In this document: one piece after another, positions 6,456 through 13,948 of the stretch | Layout of the letters: every line of letters begins with the position of its first letter | Numbering within the stretch: the first letter of the stretch is position 1 | From: Rickettsia typhi | GTDB lineage: Bacteria > Pseudomonadota > Alphaproteobacteria > Rickettsiales > UBA1997 | NCBI GenBank assembly: GCA_945861125.1 | Contig: CAMASZ010000014.1 | Location: 1-14,197, forward strand | DNA: 14,197 nt | Direction of reading: 5' to 3' | Notes under the pieces: model-generated | Database searches by the model: none | The model's input: the letters and a program-made list of their open reading frames with translations, nothing else | Told to the model about the DNA's origin: nothing | Position numbers and translations under genes: made by a program

Positions 6456-7496
6456 TTAGAAATCTTTAATTTTAAAACCATAATGCTTCAAAAATCTAAC
6501 ATCATTCTCAAAAAACATTCTCAGATCATTAATTCCATATTTTAACATGGTCAATCTTTCAATTCCAATTCCAAAAGCAAATCCTTGAAATTCAGTTTTA
6601 TCAATTTTGCAGTTATCTAAAACGTTAGGGTGAATCATGCCACAACCCAATATTTCCATATATTTATCTCCTTTACCAATCTTTATTCTATCTTGCTCTA
6701 CACTGTAATTGATATCAACTTCAGCAGATGGCTCGGTGAAAGGAAAAAAACTAGGGCGAAATCTTAGTTGGATATCTTTTGTTTCAAAAAATTTCTCTAA
6801 AAAATTTTCTAATACCCATTTTAAATGACCCATATTAATTGATTTATCAACAACAAAGCCTTCAATTTGGTGAAACATTGGTGTATGAGTTTGGTCAAAA
6901 TCTCTTCTAAAAACTCTACCCAATGAACAAAATCTTAGCGGTGGTTTGGAGTTTAACATTTTTCGGATTTGCGTATTTGAAGTGTGAGTTCTAAGTAAAA
7001 GATCTGAATTTTTAAAATAAAATGTATCTTGCATTTGTCTTGCTGGATGATCGCTTGGCATATTAAGTGCCGTAAAGTTATGATAATCATCTTCTATTTC
7101 TGGACCAGTTGCAAATTCAAAACCAAGATTAGAAAAAATTTCTTCTATTTCAAAAATAGTTTTACTAATTGGATGAATAAATCCATTGTTTTCAGTGCGC
7201 TCTGGTGAAGTAACATCAATTTTTTCAAGGATCAATTTTTTATTTAATTCAATTTCATCAAAATATTTTTTTTTATTGTCAATTTTATTAGTTATCTCAA
7301 TTCTTATACTGTTAATCTTGCTACCAAGAATCTTTTTTTTATCAGGATCTAAATCTTTTAATTGAGAAAAGAAATTATTTAAAGAACTTTTCTTTCCAAG
7401 AAAATGGATTTTTAATTGCTCAAGATCATCTTTACTGCTAATTGAAGAAAATTTGTTATTAAAATCGATTAAAATATTTTCTATACTGTCAATCAT
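6456..7496 (-). CDS. pheS: Phenylalanine--tRNA ligase alpha subunit
   Basis: A 346-residue class II aminoacyl-tRNA synthetase subunit (family about 330-350) that carries the catalytic core of the alpha2-beta2 enzyme charging tRNA-Phe. The N-terminal coiled coil spans about 1-95. Motif 1 region SDHPARQMQDTFYF lies at about 148-161, RTHTS at 169-173, motif 2 RVFRRD at 194-199 with FHQIEG at 208-213, and motif 3 GIGIERLTMLKYG from 309. All look intact. In most bacteria pheT follows pheS; here ccoS follows with no spacer, so pheT must be elsewhere. A promoter candidate lies upstream at 7533-7560. No Shine-Dalgarno precedes the start. Confidence 0.97.
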   Translation of the reverse strand: MIDSIENILIDFNNKFSSISSKDDLEQLKIHFLGKKSSLNNFFSQLKDLDPDKKKILGSKINSIRIEITNKIDNKKKYFDEIELNKKLILEKIDVTSPERTENNGFIHPISKTIFEIEEIFSNLGFEFATGPEIEDDYHNFTALNMPSDHPARQMQDTFYFKNSDLLLRTHTSNTQIRKMLNSKPPLRFCSLGRVFRRDFDQTHTPMFHQIEGFVVDKSINMGHLKWVLENFLEKFFETKDIQLRFRPSFFPFTEPSAEVDINYSVEQDRIKIGKGDKYMEILGCGMIHPNVLDNCKIDKTEFQGFAFGIGIERLTMLKYGINDLRMFFENDVRFLKHYGFKIKDF

Positions 7497-7532
7497 TTTG
7501 GCCGGTTGTATTTTACAATATGGTTAGGCTTA

Positions 7533-7560
7533 ATTATATTGCAATTAGCGATATATTCAA
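7533..7560 (-). promoter_or_regulatory. Sigma-70 type promoter for pheS-ccoS
   Basis: On the minus strand TTGAAT (7560-7555) is followed after 16 bases by a perfect TATAAT (7538-7533). The pheS start codon lies about 35 bases further downstream. The match is read by eye; in such AT-rich DNA a chance TATAAT is common, but the pairing with a 4-of-6 -35 box at good spacing supports it. Confidence 0.45.
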
Positions 7561-7655
7561 GTTAAAAAACAGAGTAATAAAAATTGCAAGTTTAAACGAA
7601 TTAAGTATATTTTTAAATATTATTTTTATAACCAATAAACCAAGTTTATCTATAT

Positions 7656-8423
7656 ATGTCAATTAATTGGTTCGGTAGTTTTGTTTTATTAAAAAAAGAA
7701 ATATGGCGTTTCTTGAAAGTATATCATCAGACAATATTTTCTCCAGTGGTCAGTATAATATTATTCCTTGCGGTTTTTTCACTTTCCGTTGGTAATCATA
7801 TGCAAAATATTCAAAACGTTCCTTTTGAAATTTTTATATCAGCAGGATTAATTATGATGGCTTCTTTACAAAATTCATTTGCCAATTCATCATCTTCATT
7901 TGTAATGGGAAAAGTAATGGGTCATATTGTTGACTATCTTATTCCACCGCTTGGAGCATTTGAGTTATTACTCGCTTTTACTATAGGAGCTATAATTAGG
8001 GGTATTTGCGTAGCAATAGTTGCTTATGTAACAATTTTATTTTTTGTACCATTAAAAATAATCCACATATCGGAATTAATTTTTTACTTGTTTTTTGGTT
8101 GCATGTTTTTGGGTTTGCTTGGTGTTCTTTGCGGAATAATATCAGAAACTTTTGATCATATGTCGGCTATGACAAGCTACCTAATTACACCATTAACTTT
8201 CTTATCTGGAACATTTTATTCAACAAACTCTCTTCCGCAATTTTGGCTTAACATCTCACATTTAAATCCTTTTTTCTACATAATTGATGGCTTTAGATAT
8301 TCTTTAACAAATTATCATGATGGAATTTTATTTAATGGAAAAGTTTATTTAATATTAATTAATTTTTTACTTGGATTAGCTTTATTTATTATGATAAGGA
8401 AGGGTTACAAGATAAAAAATTAA
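7656..8423 (+). CDS. ABC-2 type transporter permease (YadH-like)
   Basis: A 255-residue integral membrane protein with about six membrane segments and the ABC-2 permease plan: a cytoplasmic amphipathic start (LLKKEIWRFLKVYHQTIFSP), segments at about 28-45 and 57-75, two in the middle (about 103-130 and 137-165), one near 172-190, and one close to the C-terminus (about 228-247). The stretch LITPLTFLSGTFYSTNSLP plus QFW...NPFFYIIDGFRYS is typical of this family, which exports drugs, polysaccharides or lipids with a separate ATPase. The usual ATPase partner (YadG-like) is not next to it, so it is an orphan here. It is divergent from pheS. Substrate unknown. The start has no Shine-Dalgarno. Confidence 0.87.
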   Translation: MSINWFGSFVLLKKEIWRFLKVYHQTIFSPVVSIILFLAVFSLSVGNHMQNIQNVPFEIFISAGLIMMASLQNSFANSSSSFVMGKVMGHIVDYLIPPLGAFELLLAFTIGAIIRGICVAIVAYVTILFFVPLKIIHISELIFYLFFGCMFLGLLGVLCGIISETFDHMSAMTSYLITPLTFLSGTFYSTNSLPQFWLNISHLNPFFYIIDGFRYSLTNYHDGILFNGKVYLILINFLLGLALFIMIRKGYKIKN

Positions 8424-8475
8424 AATAATTAAATTAATACCAGTTAAGTTATTTATCATTACTAAAGAATTTTAT

Positions 8476-8510
8476 AAACATCTTCTTTAAAATTTTTGCA
8501 AAGAATGTTT
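8476..8510 (+). terminator. Possible terminator hairpin after the ABC-2 permease
   Basis: AAACATCTTCTTT and AAAGAATGTTT are complementary apart from a 2-base bulge, separated by about 11 bases, and the hairpin is followed by ATTTT. It lies 52 bases after the permease stop. The stem is AT-rich, so strength is doubtful. Confidence 0.3.
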
Positions 8511-8591
8511 ATTTTAAAATGATAATTGTTATAATTTGAATATTGGCAATTAAACCCAAAATGGTTGAGCAAAACTAAAGTCTTTATATAT

Positions 8592-8610
8592 TTCAATTTA
8601 CTAAATTGAA
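8592..8610. promoter_or_regulatory. Perfect 19-base palindrome upstream of dprA
   Basis: TTCAATTTACTAAATTGAA has 9-base arms around a central C and lies 111 bases before the preferred dprA start. It has the symmetry of a dimeric regulator operator. No regulator gene is nearby; the AT-rich composition makes a chance origin possible. Confidence 0.25.
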
Positions 8611-8720
8611 TCACTACATTTTAGTTGTTTTTTTAAAATATAAGTTAATTTGATTTTTTTAAAACATGAATGATAATTACTGTTTTTACTTTAAAAATTT
8701 TCAACAAAACACCGCAAAAC

Positions 8721-9887
8721 ATGAATAATACCATGCAAAATCCTATTCCTAATTCACCTTCGAGAGAAGAAATAATTGACTATCTCCAGCTGTATAGAAG
8801 CCAAAATGTTGGACCTACAACTTTTTTCCGCTTAATAGAAGTTTTTGGATCAGCTAGATCAGCAATTGAGAATTTTAACGGCTTCTTTATTAACAAAAAT
8901 CCAAAGAGATCAATAAAAATTCTACCTAGAGATGAAGCAGAAAAAGAGCTCGAAGAAGTTGAAAAGTTTAATGCCAGAATTCTTCTCTATCATGACCATA
9001 GATATCCACAATTACTCAGAGAAATACATGATTCTCCAGCGTTAATTACTGTGAAAGGAAACATCGAAGTTTTAGAAAATAAAAAAATAGCCATAGTTGG
9101 AGCTCGCAATGCATCTATGAATGCACTATCTTTTACCAGAAGAATTGCGGTTGAAATTAGTCAAAACTCCTTAACAACAGTCTCGGGAATGGCAAAAGGA
9201 ATTGACACCGTAGCACATGAAGCTTCGATATTAGGTGGAACAATAGCCGTACTCGGTGGCGGTATCGATAATGTTTATCCGGCAGAAAATAAAAGACTCT
9301 ATGATCAAATATCTAAAAGCTCCTTAATAATATCTGAAAAAAAATTCAATTCCACTCCGAAGCCAGAAAACTTTGTTCAAAGAAACCGAATAATCTCTGG
9401 TCTGTCGCTAGCTGTAATTGTTGTAGAGGCAAGTCTTAATTCTGGAAGCTTAACAACTGCAAGATTTGCGATACAACAAAACAGAGATCTCTATGCAGTT
9501 CCAGGATCACCATTTGATCATCGTTGCTTCGGTTGTAATAGGTTAATAAAAGACGGTGCTAATATGATTACTGATATTGAAGATTTATATCGCGAAATAT
9601 CAGATTTAAAATGTAAATACTTAAATTTATCTAAAAAATTCGATTCAACAAAAACTATCCAATTAAAACCAGACAAACCATCTAATCACCAAATTCCATC
9701 CGGTACAGATATTAATAAATTATGCGATGAAATAGTTAAAAAATTAGATAATATACCAATTGAAATAAATGAAATAATCTCAGAATTAAATGTTTCATCA
9801 AATATTATTAATGCAGCATTAATTCAACTTGAGTTATTGGATAAAGTTGAAATTAATCAGGGTCGAGTCTCTGTTAGAATTGACTAA
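8721..9887 (+). CDS. dprA: DNA-processing protein DprA
   Basis: DprA binds incoming single-stranded DNA during natural transformation and loads RecA on it. I prefer the ATG at 8721 (388 residues, MNNTMQNPIPNSPSREE...), because the 17 residues before it from the ATG at 8670 look unrelated to the family; neither start has a clear Shine-Dalgarno. A helical N-terminal domain (DYLQLYRSQNVGPTTFFRL) precedes the Rossmann-like core with VGARNAS at about 126-132, SGMAKGIDTVAHE from 155, LGGGIDNVYPAEN, the signature VQRNRIISGLS at 219-229, and AVPGSPFDHRCFGCNRLIKD from 259. A winged-helix C-terminal domain follows (about 327-388, ending EINQGRVSVRID). All parts are intact, so it should be functional. 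It stands alone; no comEC or topA is adjacent. Confidence 0.95.
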   Translation: MNNTMQNPIPNSPSREEIIDYLQLYRSQNVGPTTFFRLIEVFGSARSAIENFNGFFINKNPKRSIKILPRDEAEKELEEVEKFNARILLYHDHRYPQLLREIHDSPALITVKGNIEVLENKKIAIVGARNASMNALSFTRRIAVEISQNSLTTVSGMAKGIDTVAHEASILGGTIAVLGGGIDNVYPAENKRLYDQISKSSLIISEKKFNSTPKPENFVQRNRIISGLSLAVIVVEASLNSGSLTTARFAIQQNRDLYAVPGSPFDHRCFGCNRLIKDGANMITDIEDLYREISDLKCKYLNLSKKFDSTKTIQLKPDKPSNHQIPSGTDINKLCDEIVKKLDNIPIEINEIISELNVSSNIINAALIQLELLDKVEINQGRVSVRID

Positions 9888-10081
9888 AATTGATAACTTT
9901 ATTTAATTATAAACTTGCAAATACTTTATTTACTTGCATCAAAAATACCCACATGTTCAAATTGATAACTTGATTAAAAATTAAAGCTTGATCATATTAA
10001 TCAAAAATATTTGAATTTTTAAATAAAAAAAATGTAAACTTAATTAAATAGGTTTTCAAATTAACCTATTGTAATAAATTT
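9888..10081. other. AT-rich spacer after dprA with small hairpins
   Basis: No gene is visible. The decamer TTGATAACTT occurs twice, near 9891 and near 9962, and ACTTGCA occurs twice near 9911 and 9930. TTGATTA (9970-9976) is complementary to TAATCAA (9998-10004). AATAGGTT (10047-10054) pairs perfectly with AACCTATT (10063-10070) around an 8-base loop. These are weak structures in very AT-rich DNA. None has a convincing terminator T-run. Confidence 0.4.
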
Positions 10082-10248
10082 ATACCAAATCTCATATTTA
10101 AAAAATGAAATCCTATATCTATACGGCTGATGCTCTTGTCGCTAGCATAAGACATTACTAAAAAAGTTTTTTAGAGATTTTTTTTACCAAAAATATTAAG
10201 TTAGAATTTGAATATCTTATTCAAACATTTAAAGATGGAATTTAGTAT
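10082..10248. repeat. 167-base palindromic repeat, ATACC/GGTAT family, copy 3 (decayed)
   Basis: It begins ATACCAAATCTCATATTTAA and ends TTAAAGATGGAATTTAGTAT, degenerate versions of the perfect arms of copy 2. Inside, 10100-10134 matches copy 2 at 31 of 35 positions (it includes CTATACGGCTGA) and 10189-10224 matches at 33 of 36. Between them copy 3 has an extra stretch including CGCTAGCATAAG. Its end lies 29 bases before the start codon of the pilin-like gene, so it makes up most of that gene's upstream region. Confidence 0.75.
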
Positions 10249-10277
10249 TGCACAATGTTTTTAACAAAATATAGCTT

Positions 10278-11147
10278 ATGAAAAAAAACAGAGCCTTTTC
10301 ATTAATAGAATTATCGGTGGTTGTCTTAATTATTGGAATTCTTGTAGCAGGAGTTACTCAAGGTAGCAGAATAATCAAACAAATGAGACTTCTATCTGCC
10401 AGATCCATAACAAATGCCTCGCCTGTTAATTCAATTAAAGATATGATTTTTTGGATTGAAACCTCCTTAGAATCAAGCTTATTAGAATCTGAAGAAGAAG
10501 ATAATCTTGACGTAAGCACTTGGAATGATATCAATAATCAATCAGGATACAGAAATAAAGGAACTTCTTCTGGTTCACAAAGACCCTCATTTATTAGCGA
10601 TGCTTTCAATAGCGGTATTCCTGGGATTAGATTCAAAGGAACTGATGATGTAATGATATTCTCTAGTCTTGGCTTTAGCGGTCAACAACTTACTTACTTT
10701 GTAGTTGCTAGAAGAATAGTTGCGGTTGCGTCTTCAACAGTATTTAGCGCTGTTGCTCCATCTGCCACAAATGATAGCGATAACGATGCCTCATTAGTTG
10801 GATTTTTTGAAGGAGCTTCAAGTAATACACTTCAACCATTTAGAACCAATGGCAAATCTAGTGCAACTCATCCAGGAAATCTTAATGCTTTTATAGCAAC
10901 CAGTGTTTTTGACGGAACAAACAATACAGTATATCTAAACGGAGTAGCTTCAACCTCAGTCGCTTCAACTGGAAACTTCAACATAAACAATTTATATGTT
11001 GGTTGTAGATATAGTGCTGGAGCAATTTCAAATTGCTTTAATGGCGATATCGCCGAAATAATTATATTTTCAAGAGCATTAAAAACTGATGAAAGAAAAT
11101 CTGTAGAAACTTATCTAAGCAAGAAATATAATATCAAAATATCTTAA
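10278..11147 (+). CDS. Type IV prepilin-like protein with a LamG-like C-terminal domain
   Basis: A 289-residue protein starting with a type IV prepilin signal: a short basic leader (MKKNRA), a predicted prepilin peptidase cut between A6 and F7, the invariant Glu at position 5 of the mature chain (FSLIEL), and a hydrophobic helix of about 20 residues (SVVVLIIGILVAGV). The -1 residue is Ala instead of the usual Gly, which prepilin peptidases tolerate less well. The C-terminal half (about 120-289) is a concanavalin/LamG-like jelly roll, with ATSVFDGTNNTVYLNGVA, a Cys pair near CRYSAGAISNCF, and the family-like ending FNGDIAEIIIFSRALKTDER then KSVETYLSKKYNI. This suggests an envelope-anchored pseudopilin displaying a carbohydrate- or protein-binding domain. 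No pilus assembly genes are adjacent. It lies 36 bases before ilvD on the same strand. Ligand unknown. Confidence 0.85.
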   Translation: MKKNRAFSLIELSVVVLIIGILVAGVTQGSRIIKQMRLLSARSITNASPVNSIKDMIFWIETSLESSLLESEEEDNLDVSTWNDINNQSGYRNKGTSSGSQRPSFISDAFNSGIPGIRFKGTDDVMIFSSLGFSGQQLTYFVVARRIVAVASSTVFSAVAPSATNDSDNDASLVGFFEGASSNTLQPFRTNGKSSATHPGNLNAFIATSVFDGTNNTVYLNGVASTSVASTGNFNINNLYVGCRYSAGAISNCFNGDIAEIIIFSRALKTDERKSVETYLSKKYNIKIS

Positions 11148-11183
11148 ATAGCTACAATACTTACCTAATTGCAAATTTTCATA

Positions 11184-12929
11184 ATGACAAAATTCGACAA
11201 ATCGAAATTGCCTTCTCGCTATGTAACTTCATCGCATGGATGCGAAGGCAGAAAAACCATGCTCTATAATATTAAAACCGATTTATATCCAAATGGTTTA
11301 AGCGAAGAAGATATTCAAAAACCTTTTGTGGGCGTGGTAAGCGCCTGGAATGAAGCTGCACCTTGTAATATCGCACTATCTAGACAAGCTCAACCAGCCA
11401 AAAAAGGTGTTAAAGATTTTGGCGGAACACCAAGAGAATTCACTACAATAACAGTAACAGACGGAATTGCCAATGGTCATCAGGGCATGAAATCTTCGCT
11501 AGTTTCGCGCGAAGTTATTGCCGATTCTATTGAATTGACAGTACGCGGACATTGTTATGATGCCTTGATAGGCTTAGCTGGATGCGATAAATCATTACCA
11601 GGAATGATGATGGCGATGTGCCGACTCAATATTCCTTCGGTTTTTATGTATGGAGGCTCAATTTTACCAGGAAAATTTAAAGGCAAAGATGTTACCATAG
11701 TTGACGTGTTTGAGGCTGTCGGACAAAGAGACGCTGGCAAAATGAATGATAAAGATTTAGCAGAACTAACTAAAGTTGCCTGTCCATCAGCAGGAGCTTG
11801 TGGCGGTCAGTTTACCGCCAATACTATGGCTTGCGTTTCCGAGGCTATTGGCTTAGCTTTACCGGGATCTTCAGGCGCACCAGCTCCCTATGAATCGCGC
11901 GATGAATACTCTTACTACTCTGGTCAGGCAGTAATGAAATTACTTGAGCTTGGCATTAAATCACGCGATATAGTTACACTTAAAGCTCTTGAAAATGCTG
12001 CAACAATCGTAGCAGCAACCGGCGGATCTACCAATGCAGTACTGCATTTACCAGCGATTGCCAATGAATGTGGAATTGATTTTGATGCTTTTGATATTGC
12101 TAAAATTTTTAAACGCACCCCTTATATAACCGATATGAAACCCGGCGGAAAATATGTTGCCAAAGATTTATATGAAGCTGGCGGTGTACAAATGATTCTA
12201 AAAGTTTTGCTAGATGCTGGCTTTATTCATGGCGATTGTATTACAGTAACTGGTAAAACTATGGCCGAAAATCTACGCGATATAAAATTTAACAATAAGC
12301 AAGATGTGGTTTACTTACCTTCTAATCCCTTATCGCCAACAGGAGGAGTCGTTGTTTTAAAGGGTAATTTAGCAACTGACGGAGCAGTAGTAAAGGTTGC
12401 AGGCATGCAAAATGATGATTTAATATTTACCGGTAATGCTCGCTGTTTTGATAGCGAAGAAGAATGTTTTAAAGCAGTTGAACAAAAGAGATATCAAGAA
12501 GGTGATGTTTTAATTATTCGCTATGAAGGTCCAAAAGGTGGGCCAGGAATGCGTGAAATGCTGGCGACGACCGCGGCAATTTATGGACAAGGTATGGGCA
12601 AAAAAGTTGCCTTAATAACCGATGGCAGATTTTCAGGTGGAACGCGCGGATTTTGTGTTGGACATGTAAGTCCTGAAGCTAGTGTTGGTGGAGTTATAGC
12701 ATTAATTAAAGATGGCGATAAAATTAAAATTGATGCCCAAAATGGTACCATCGATGTTCTAATTTCTGAAGCAGAAATTGCTGAAAGACGCCAAAAATGG
12801 CAAACTCGTAATAATAATTATAATTCAGGAGCACTATGGAAATATGCTCAAACAGTTGGTTCAGCTCGCTACGGGGCTACAACTCATTACGGCGCTAAAA
12901 AAGAAGAGATTTCTTACGATAAGATATAA
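11184..12929 (+). CDS. ilvD: Dihydroxy-acid dehydratase
   Basis: This iron-sulfur enzyme dehydrates 2,3-dihydroxy-3-methylbutanoate (or the pentanoate analog) to the 2-oxo acid precursor of valine, leucine and isoleucine. I choose the ATG at 11184 (581 residues, [17 protein letters not shown]...) because the open frame before it only offers a TTG. Candidate [2Fe-2S] cysteines are C61 ([10 protein letters not shown]), C134 ([12 protein letters not shown]) and C206 ([16 protein letters not shown]), which fit the family's three-cysteine pattern. The C-terminal signatures [20 protein letters not shown] and PEA are intact. Length is normal (about 560-615). No ilvC, ilvBN or leu genes are nearby. 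By eye it is less AT-rich than metE or the pilin-like gene, though its Gly/Ala-rich sequence explains part of that. Branched-chain amino acid synthesis is absent in typical Rickettsiaceae. Confidence 0.96.
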   Translation: MTKFDKSKLPSRYVTSSHGCEGRKTMLYNIKTDLYPNGLSEEDIQKPFVGVVSAWNEAAPCNIALSRQAQPAKKGVKDFGGTPREFTTITVTDGIANGHQGMKSSLVSREVIADSIELTVRGHCYDALIGLAGCDKSLPGMMMAMCRLNIPSVFMYGGSILPGKFKGKDVTIVDVFEAVGQRDAGKMNDKDLAELTKVACPSAGACGGQFTANTMACVSEAIGLALPGSSGAPAPYESRDEYSYYSGQAVMKLLELGIKSRDIVTLKALENAATIVAATGGSTNAVLHLPAIANECGIDFDAFDIAKIFKRTPYITDMKPGGKYVAKDLYEAGGVQMILKVLLDAGFIHGDCITVTGKTMAENLRDIKFNNKQDVVYLPSNPLSPTGGVVVLKGNLATDGAVVKVAGMQNDDLIFTGNARCFDSEEECFKAVEQKRYQEGDVLIIRYEGPKGGPGMREMLATTAAIYGQGMGKKVALITDGRFSGGTRGFCVGHVSPEASVGGVIALIKDGDKIKIDAQNGTIDVLISEAEIAERRQKWQTRNNNYNSGALWKYAQTVGSARYGATTHYGAKKEEISYDKI

Positions 12930-12953
12930 TCCATTTCCATCATAAAATGAATC

Positions 12954-12975
12954 ACTTAAAAATAACAAATTAAGT
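12954..12975. terminator. Possible weak hairpin between convergent ilvD and rplI
   Basis: ACTTAA (12954-12959) pairs with TTAAGT (12970-12975) around a 10-base loop in the 117-base gap between two convergent genes. On the plus strand CTTTTT follows a few bases later. A bidirectional terminator is expected here, but this stem is short. Confidence 0.25.
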
Positions 12976-12990
12976 TTCATCTTTTTGGCT

Positions 12991-13012
12991 AAAAATCTCC
13001 AAAAAACTTTTT
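12991..13012 (-). repeat. Probable remnant of copy 3-type repeat interior
   Basis: The 22 bases AAAAATCTCC...AAAAACTTTTT are the reverse complement of 10161-10182 inside copy 3 at 21 of 22 positions, and the flank up to about 13040 can be aligned loosely with it. The match is mostly homopolymer runs, so this is suggestive only. Confidence 0.3.
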
Positions 13013-13046
13013 CATAATTAAGACTGACGCAACGAGGTAAGGTAGG

Positions 13047-13628
13047 CTATGAGTCTGATTCTGCTTTCTTTTTACGAGATCTTTTTGCTGGCTTTTCTCT
13101 AGAATCATTAGCATCTCCATTTTCTACATTTTCTTTTGAAGATTTAGGCTTAGGATTAAGAATAACTTCAGCCTCAGACTCTGATCTTGAAACGATTACC
13201 TTAACATCAAAAGCAACATCTGAGTGCAAATTCAGTTTAACGCTGTAAAGACCAATTTCTTTGATTGGTTTTTTTAAAAAAATTTCTGAGCGAGAAATAA
13301 TTTTTTCATCAACCAATTGATTAACTTTATTAGCAATAACAGAAGAATTGACCGAACCAAATAATCTACCGTCATCAGAAGCGTTTTCGATTATAATTAT
13401 ATTTTTTCCTTCAATTTTTGCTTTAAGATTGTTTGCAACCTCAAGGTTATTAAGATTTTTCTTTTGATATTCGCTTTTTTTTGCTTCAAAATGCTTAAAA
13501 CTTGAATTGGTGTAGCATATTGCTTTATTTTTAGGAATAAGAAAATTCTTGGCATATCCATTTTTAACCTCAATAACATCGCCAATACTTCCAAGCTTGT
13601 TAATATTATCAATAAGAATTATTTTCAT
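13047..13628 (-). CDS. rplI: 50S ribosomal protein L9 with a long charged tail
   Basis: A 193-residue protein. The N-terminal domain (MKIILIDNINKLGSIGDVIE, VKNGYAKNFLIPKNKAICYT) is the conserved rRNA-binding part of L9, followed by the long central helix (KSEYQKKNLNNLEVANNLKA) and the C-terminal domain (GRLFGSVNSSVIANKV...LPIK-like KKPIKEIGLYSVKLNLHSDV). Typical L9 is about 150 residues; here a low-complexity tail of about 36 residues (KPKSSKENVENGDANDSREK then PAKRSRKKKAESDS) is added. Alphaproteobacterial L9 often has such a tail. It lies 4 bases after the rpsR stop in the standard rpsF-rpsR-rplI operon and has no Shine-Dalgarno of its own, so translation is probably coupled. Confidence 0.96.
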   Translation of the reverse strand: MKIILIDNINKLGSIGDVIEVKNGYAKNFLIPKNKAICYTNSSFKHFEAKKSEYQKKNLNNLEVANNLKAKIEGKNIIIIENASDDGRLFGSVNSSVIANKVNQLVDEKIISRSEIFLKKPIKEIGLYSVKLNLHSDVAFDVKVIVSRSESEAEVILNPKPKSSKENVENGDANDSREKPAKRSRKKKAESDS

Positions 13629-13632
13629 TTTT

Positions 13633-13938
13633 TTAGTTATTAATGTCTTTTTTAATAGGAGATATCAAAGCTAATTGCCTTGCTCTTTTAATTGCTTTAG
13701 CAATTGCTTTTTGTTTTTTCATTTCAACATTAGTTATTCTTGCTGCAACTATTCTTCCCCTTTCTGTAAGAAATTTATTTAAAAGTTTAAGGTTTTTATA
13801 GTTAATTTCTGATATATCTAAATCACGAAGTGGGCAAGATTTTTTTTTACGTATCACTACACTTTGATTTACTAACGAGACTTTTACGTAGTCTTCATCG
13901 TTATTAGTGGTTGTGTTATTGATATTATTTATATTCAT
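13633..13938 (-). CDS. rpsR: 30S ribosomal protein S18
   Basis: A 101-residue small-subunit protein (usual length 75-95) that pairs with S6 on the platform of the 30S subunit. The core CPLRDLDISEINYKNLKLLN then KFLTERGRIVAARITNVEMK is typical, ending KAIKRARQLALISPI. It has an N-terminal extension rich in Asn and Thr (MNINNINNTTTNNDEDYVKV) that is not part of the usual S18 fold. The start is supported by a strong Shine-Dalgarno 4 bases upstream. It sits between rpsF and rplI. Confidence 0.96.
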   Translation of the reverse strand: MNINNINNTTTNNDEDYVKVSLVNQSVVIRKKKSCPLRDLDISEINYKNLKLLNKFLTERGRIVAARITNVEMKKQKAIAKAIKRARQLALISPIKKDINN

Positions 13939-13942
13939 TTTT

Positions 13943-13948
13943 TCTCCT
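13943..13948 (-). promoter_or_regulatory. Strong Shine-Dalgarno of rpsR
   Basis: AGGAGA on the minus strand, 4 bases before the rpsR ATG and overlapping the rpsF stop codon (TAG at 13949-13947). It is the only textbook ribosome binding site that I see in the window and fixes the S18 start. Confidence 0.75.

Noticed and set aside
7497..7655. tRNA or small RNA gene in the pheS/permease gap
   Set aside because: No cloverleaf, T-loop GTTCGA-like box or CCA end is visible; the region is simple AT-rich promoter-like DNA.
8670..8720. Upstream start for dprA at 8670
   Set aside because: The extra 17 residues (IITVFTLKIF...) do not look like DprA and there is no ribosome binding site; the ATG at 8721 gives a more typical N-terminus. 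Not excluded.
11169..11183. TTG start for ilvD at 11169
   Set aside because: ATG at 11184 gives the usual N-terminus ([15 protein letters not shown]) and the extra five residues add nothing conserved.
11555..12118. Minus-strand open frames inside ilvD
   Set aside because: They are antisense to conserved ilvD sequence, show no domain, and arise from its codon use.
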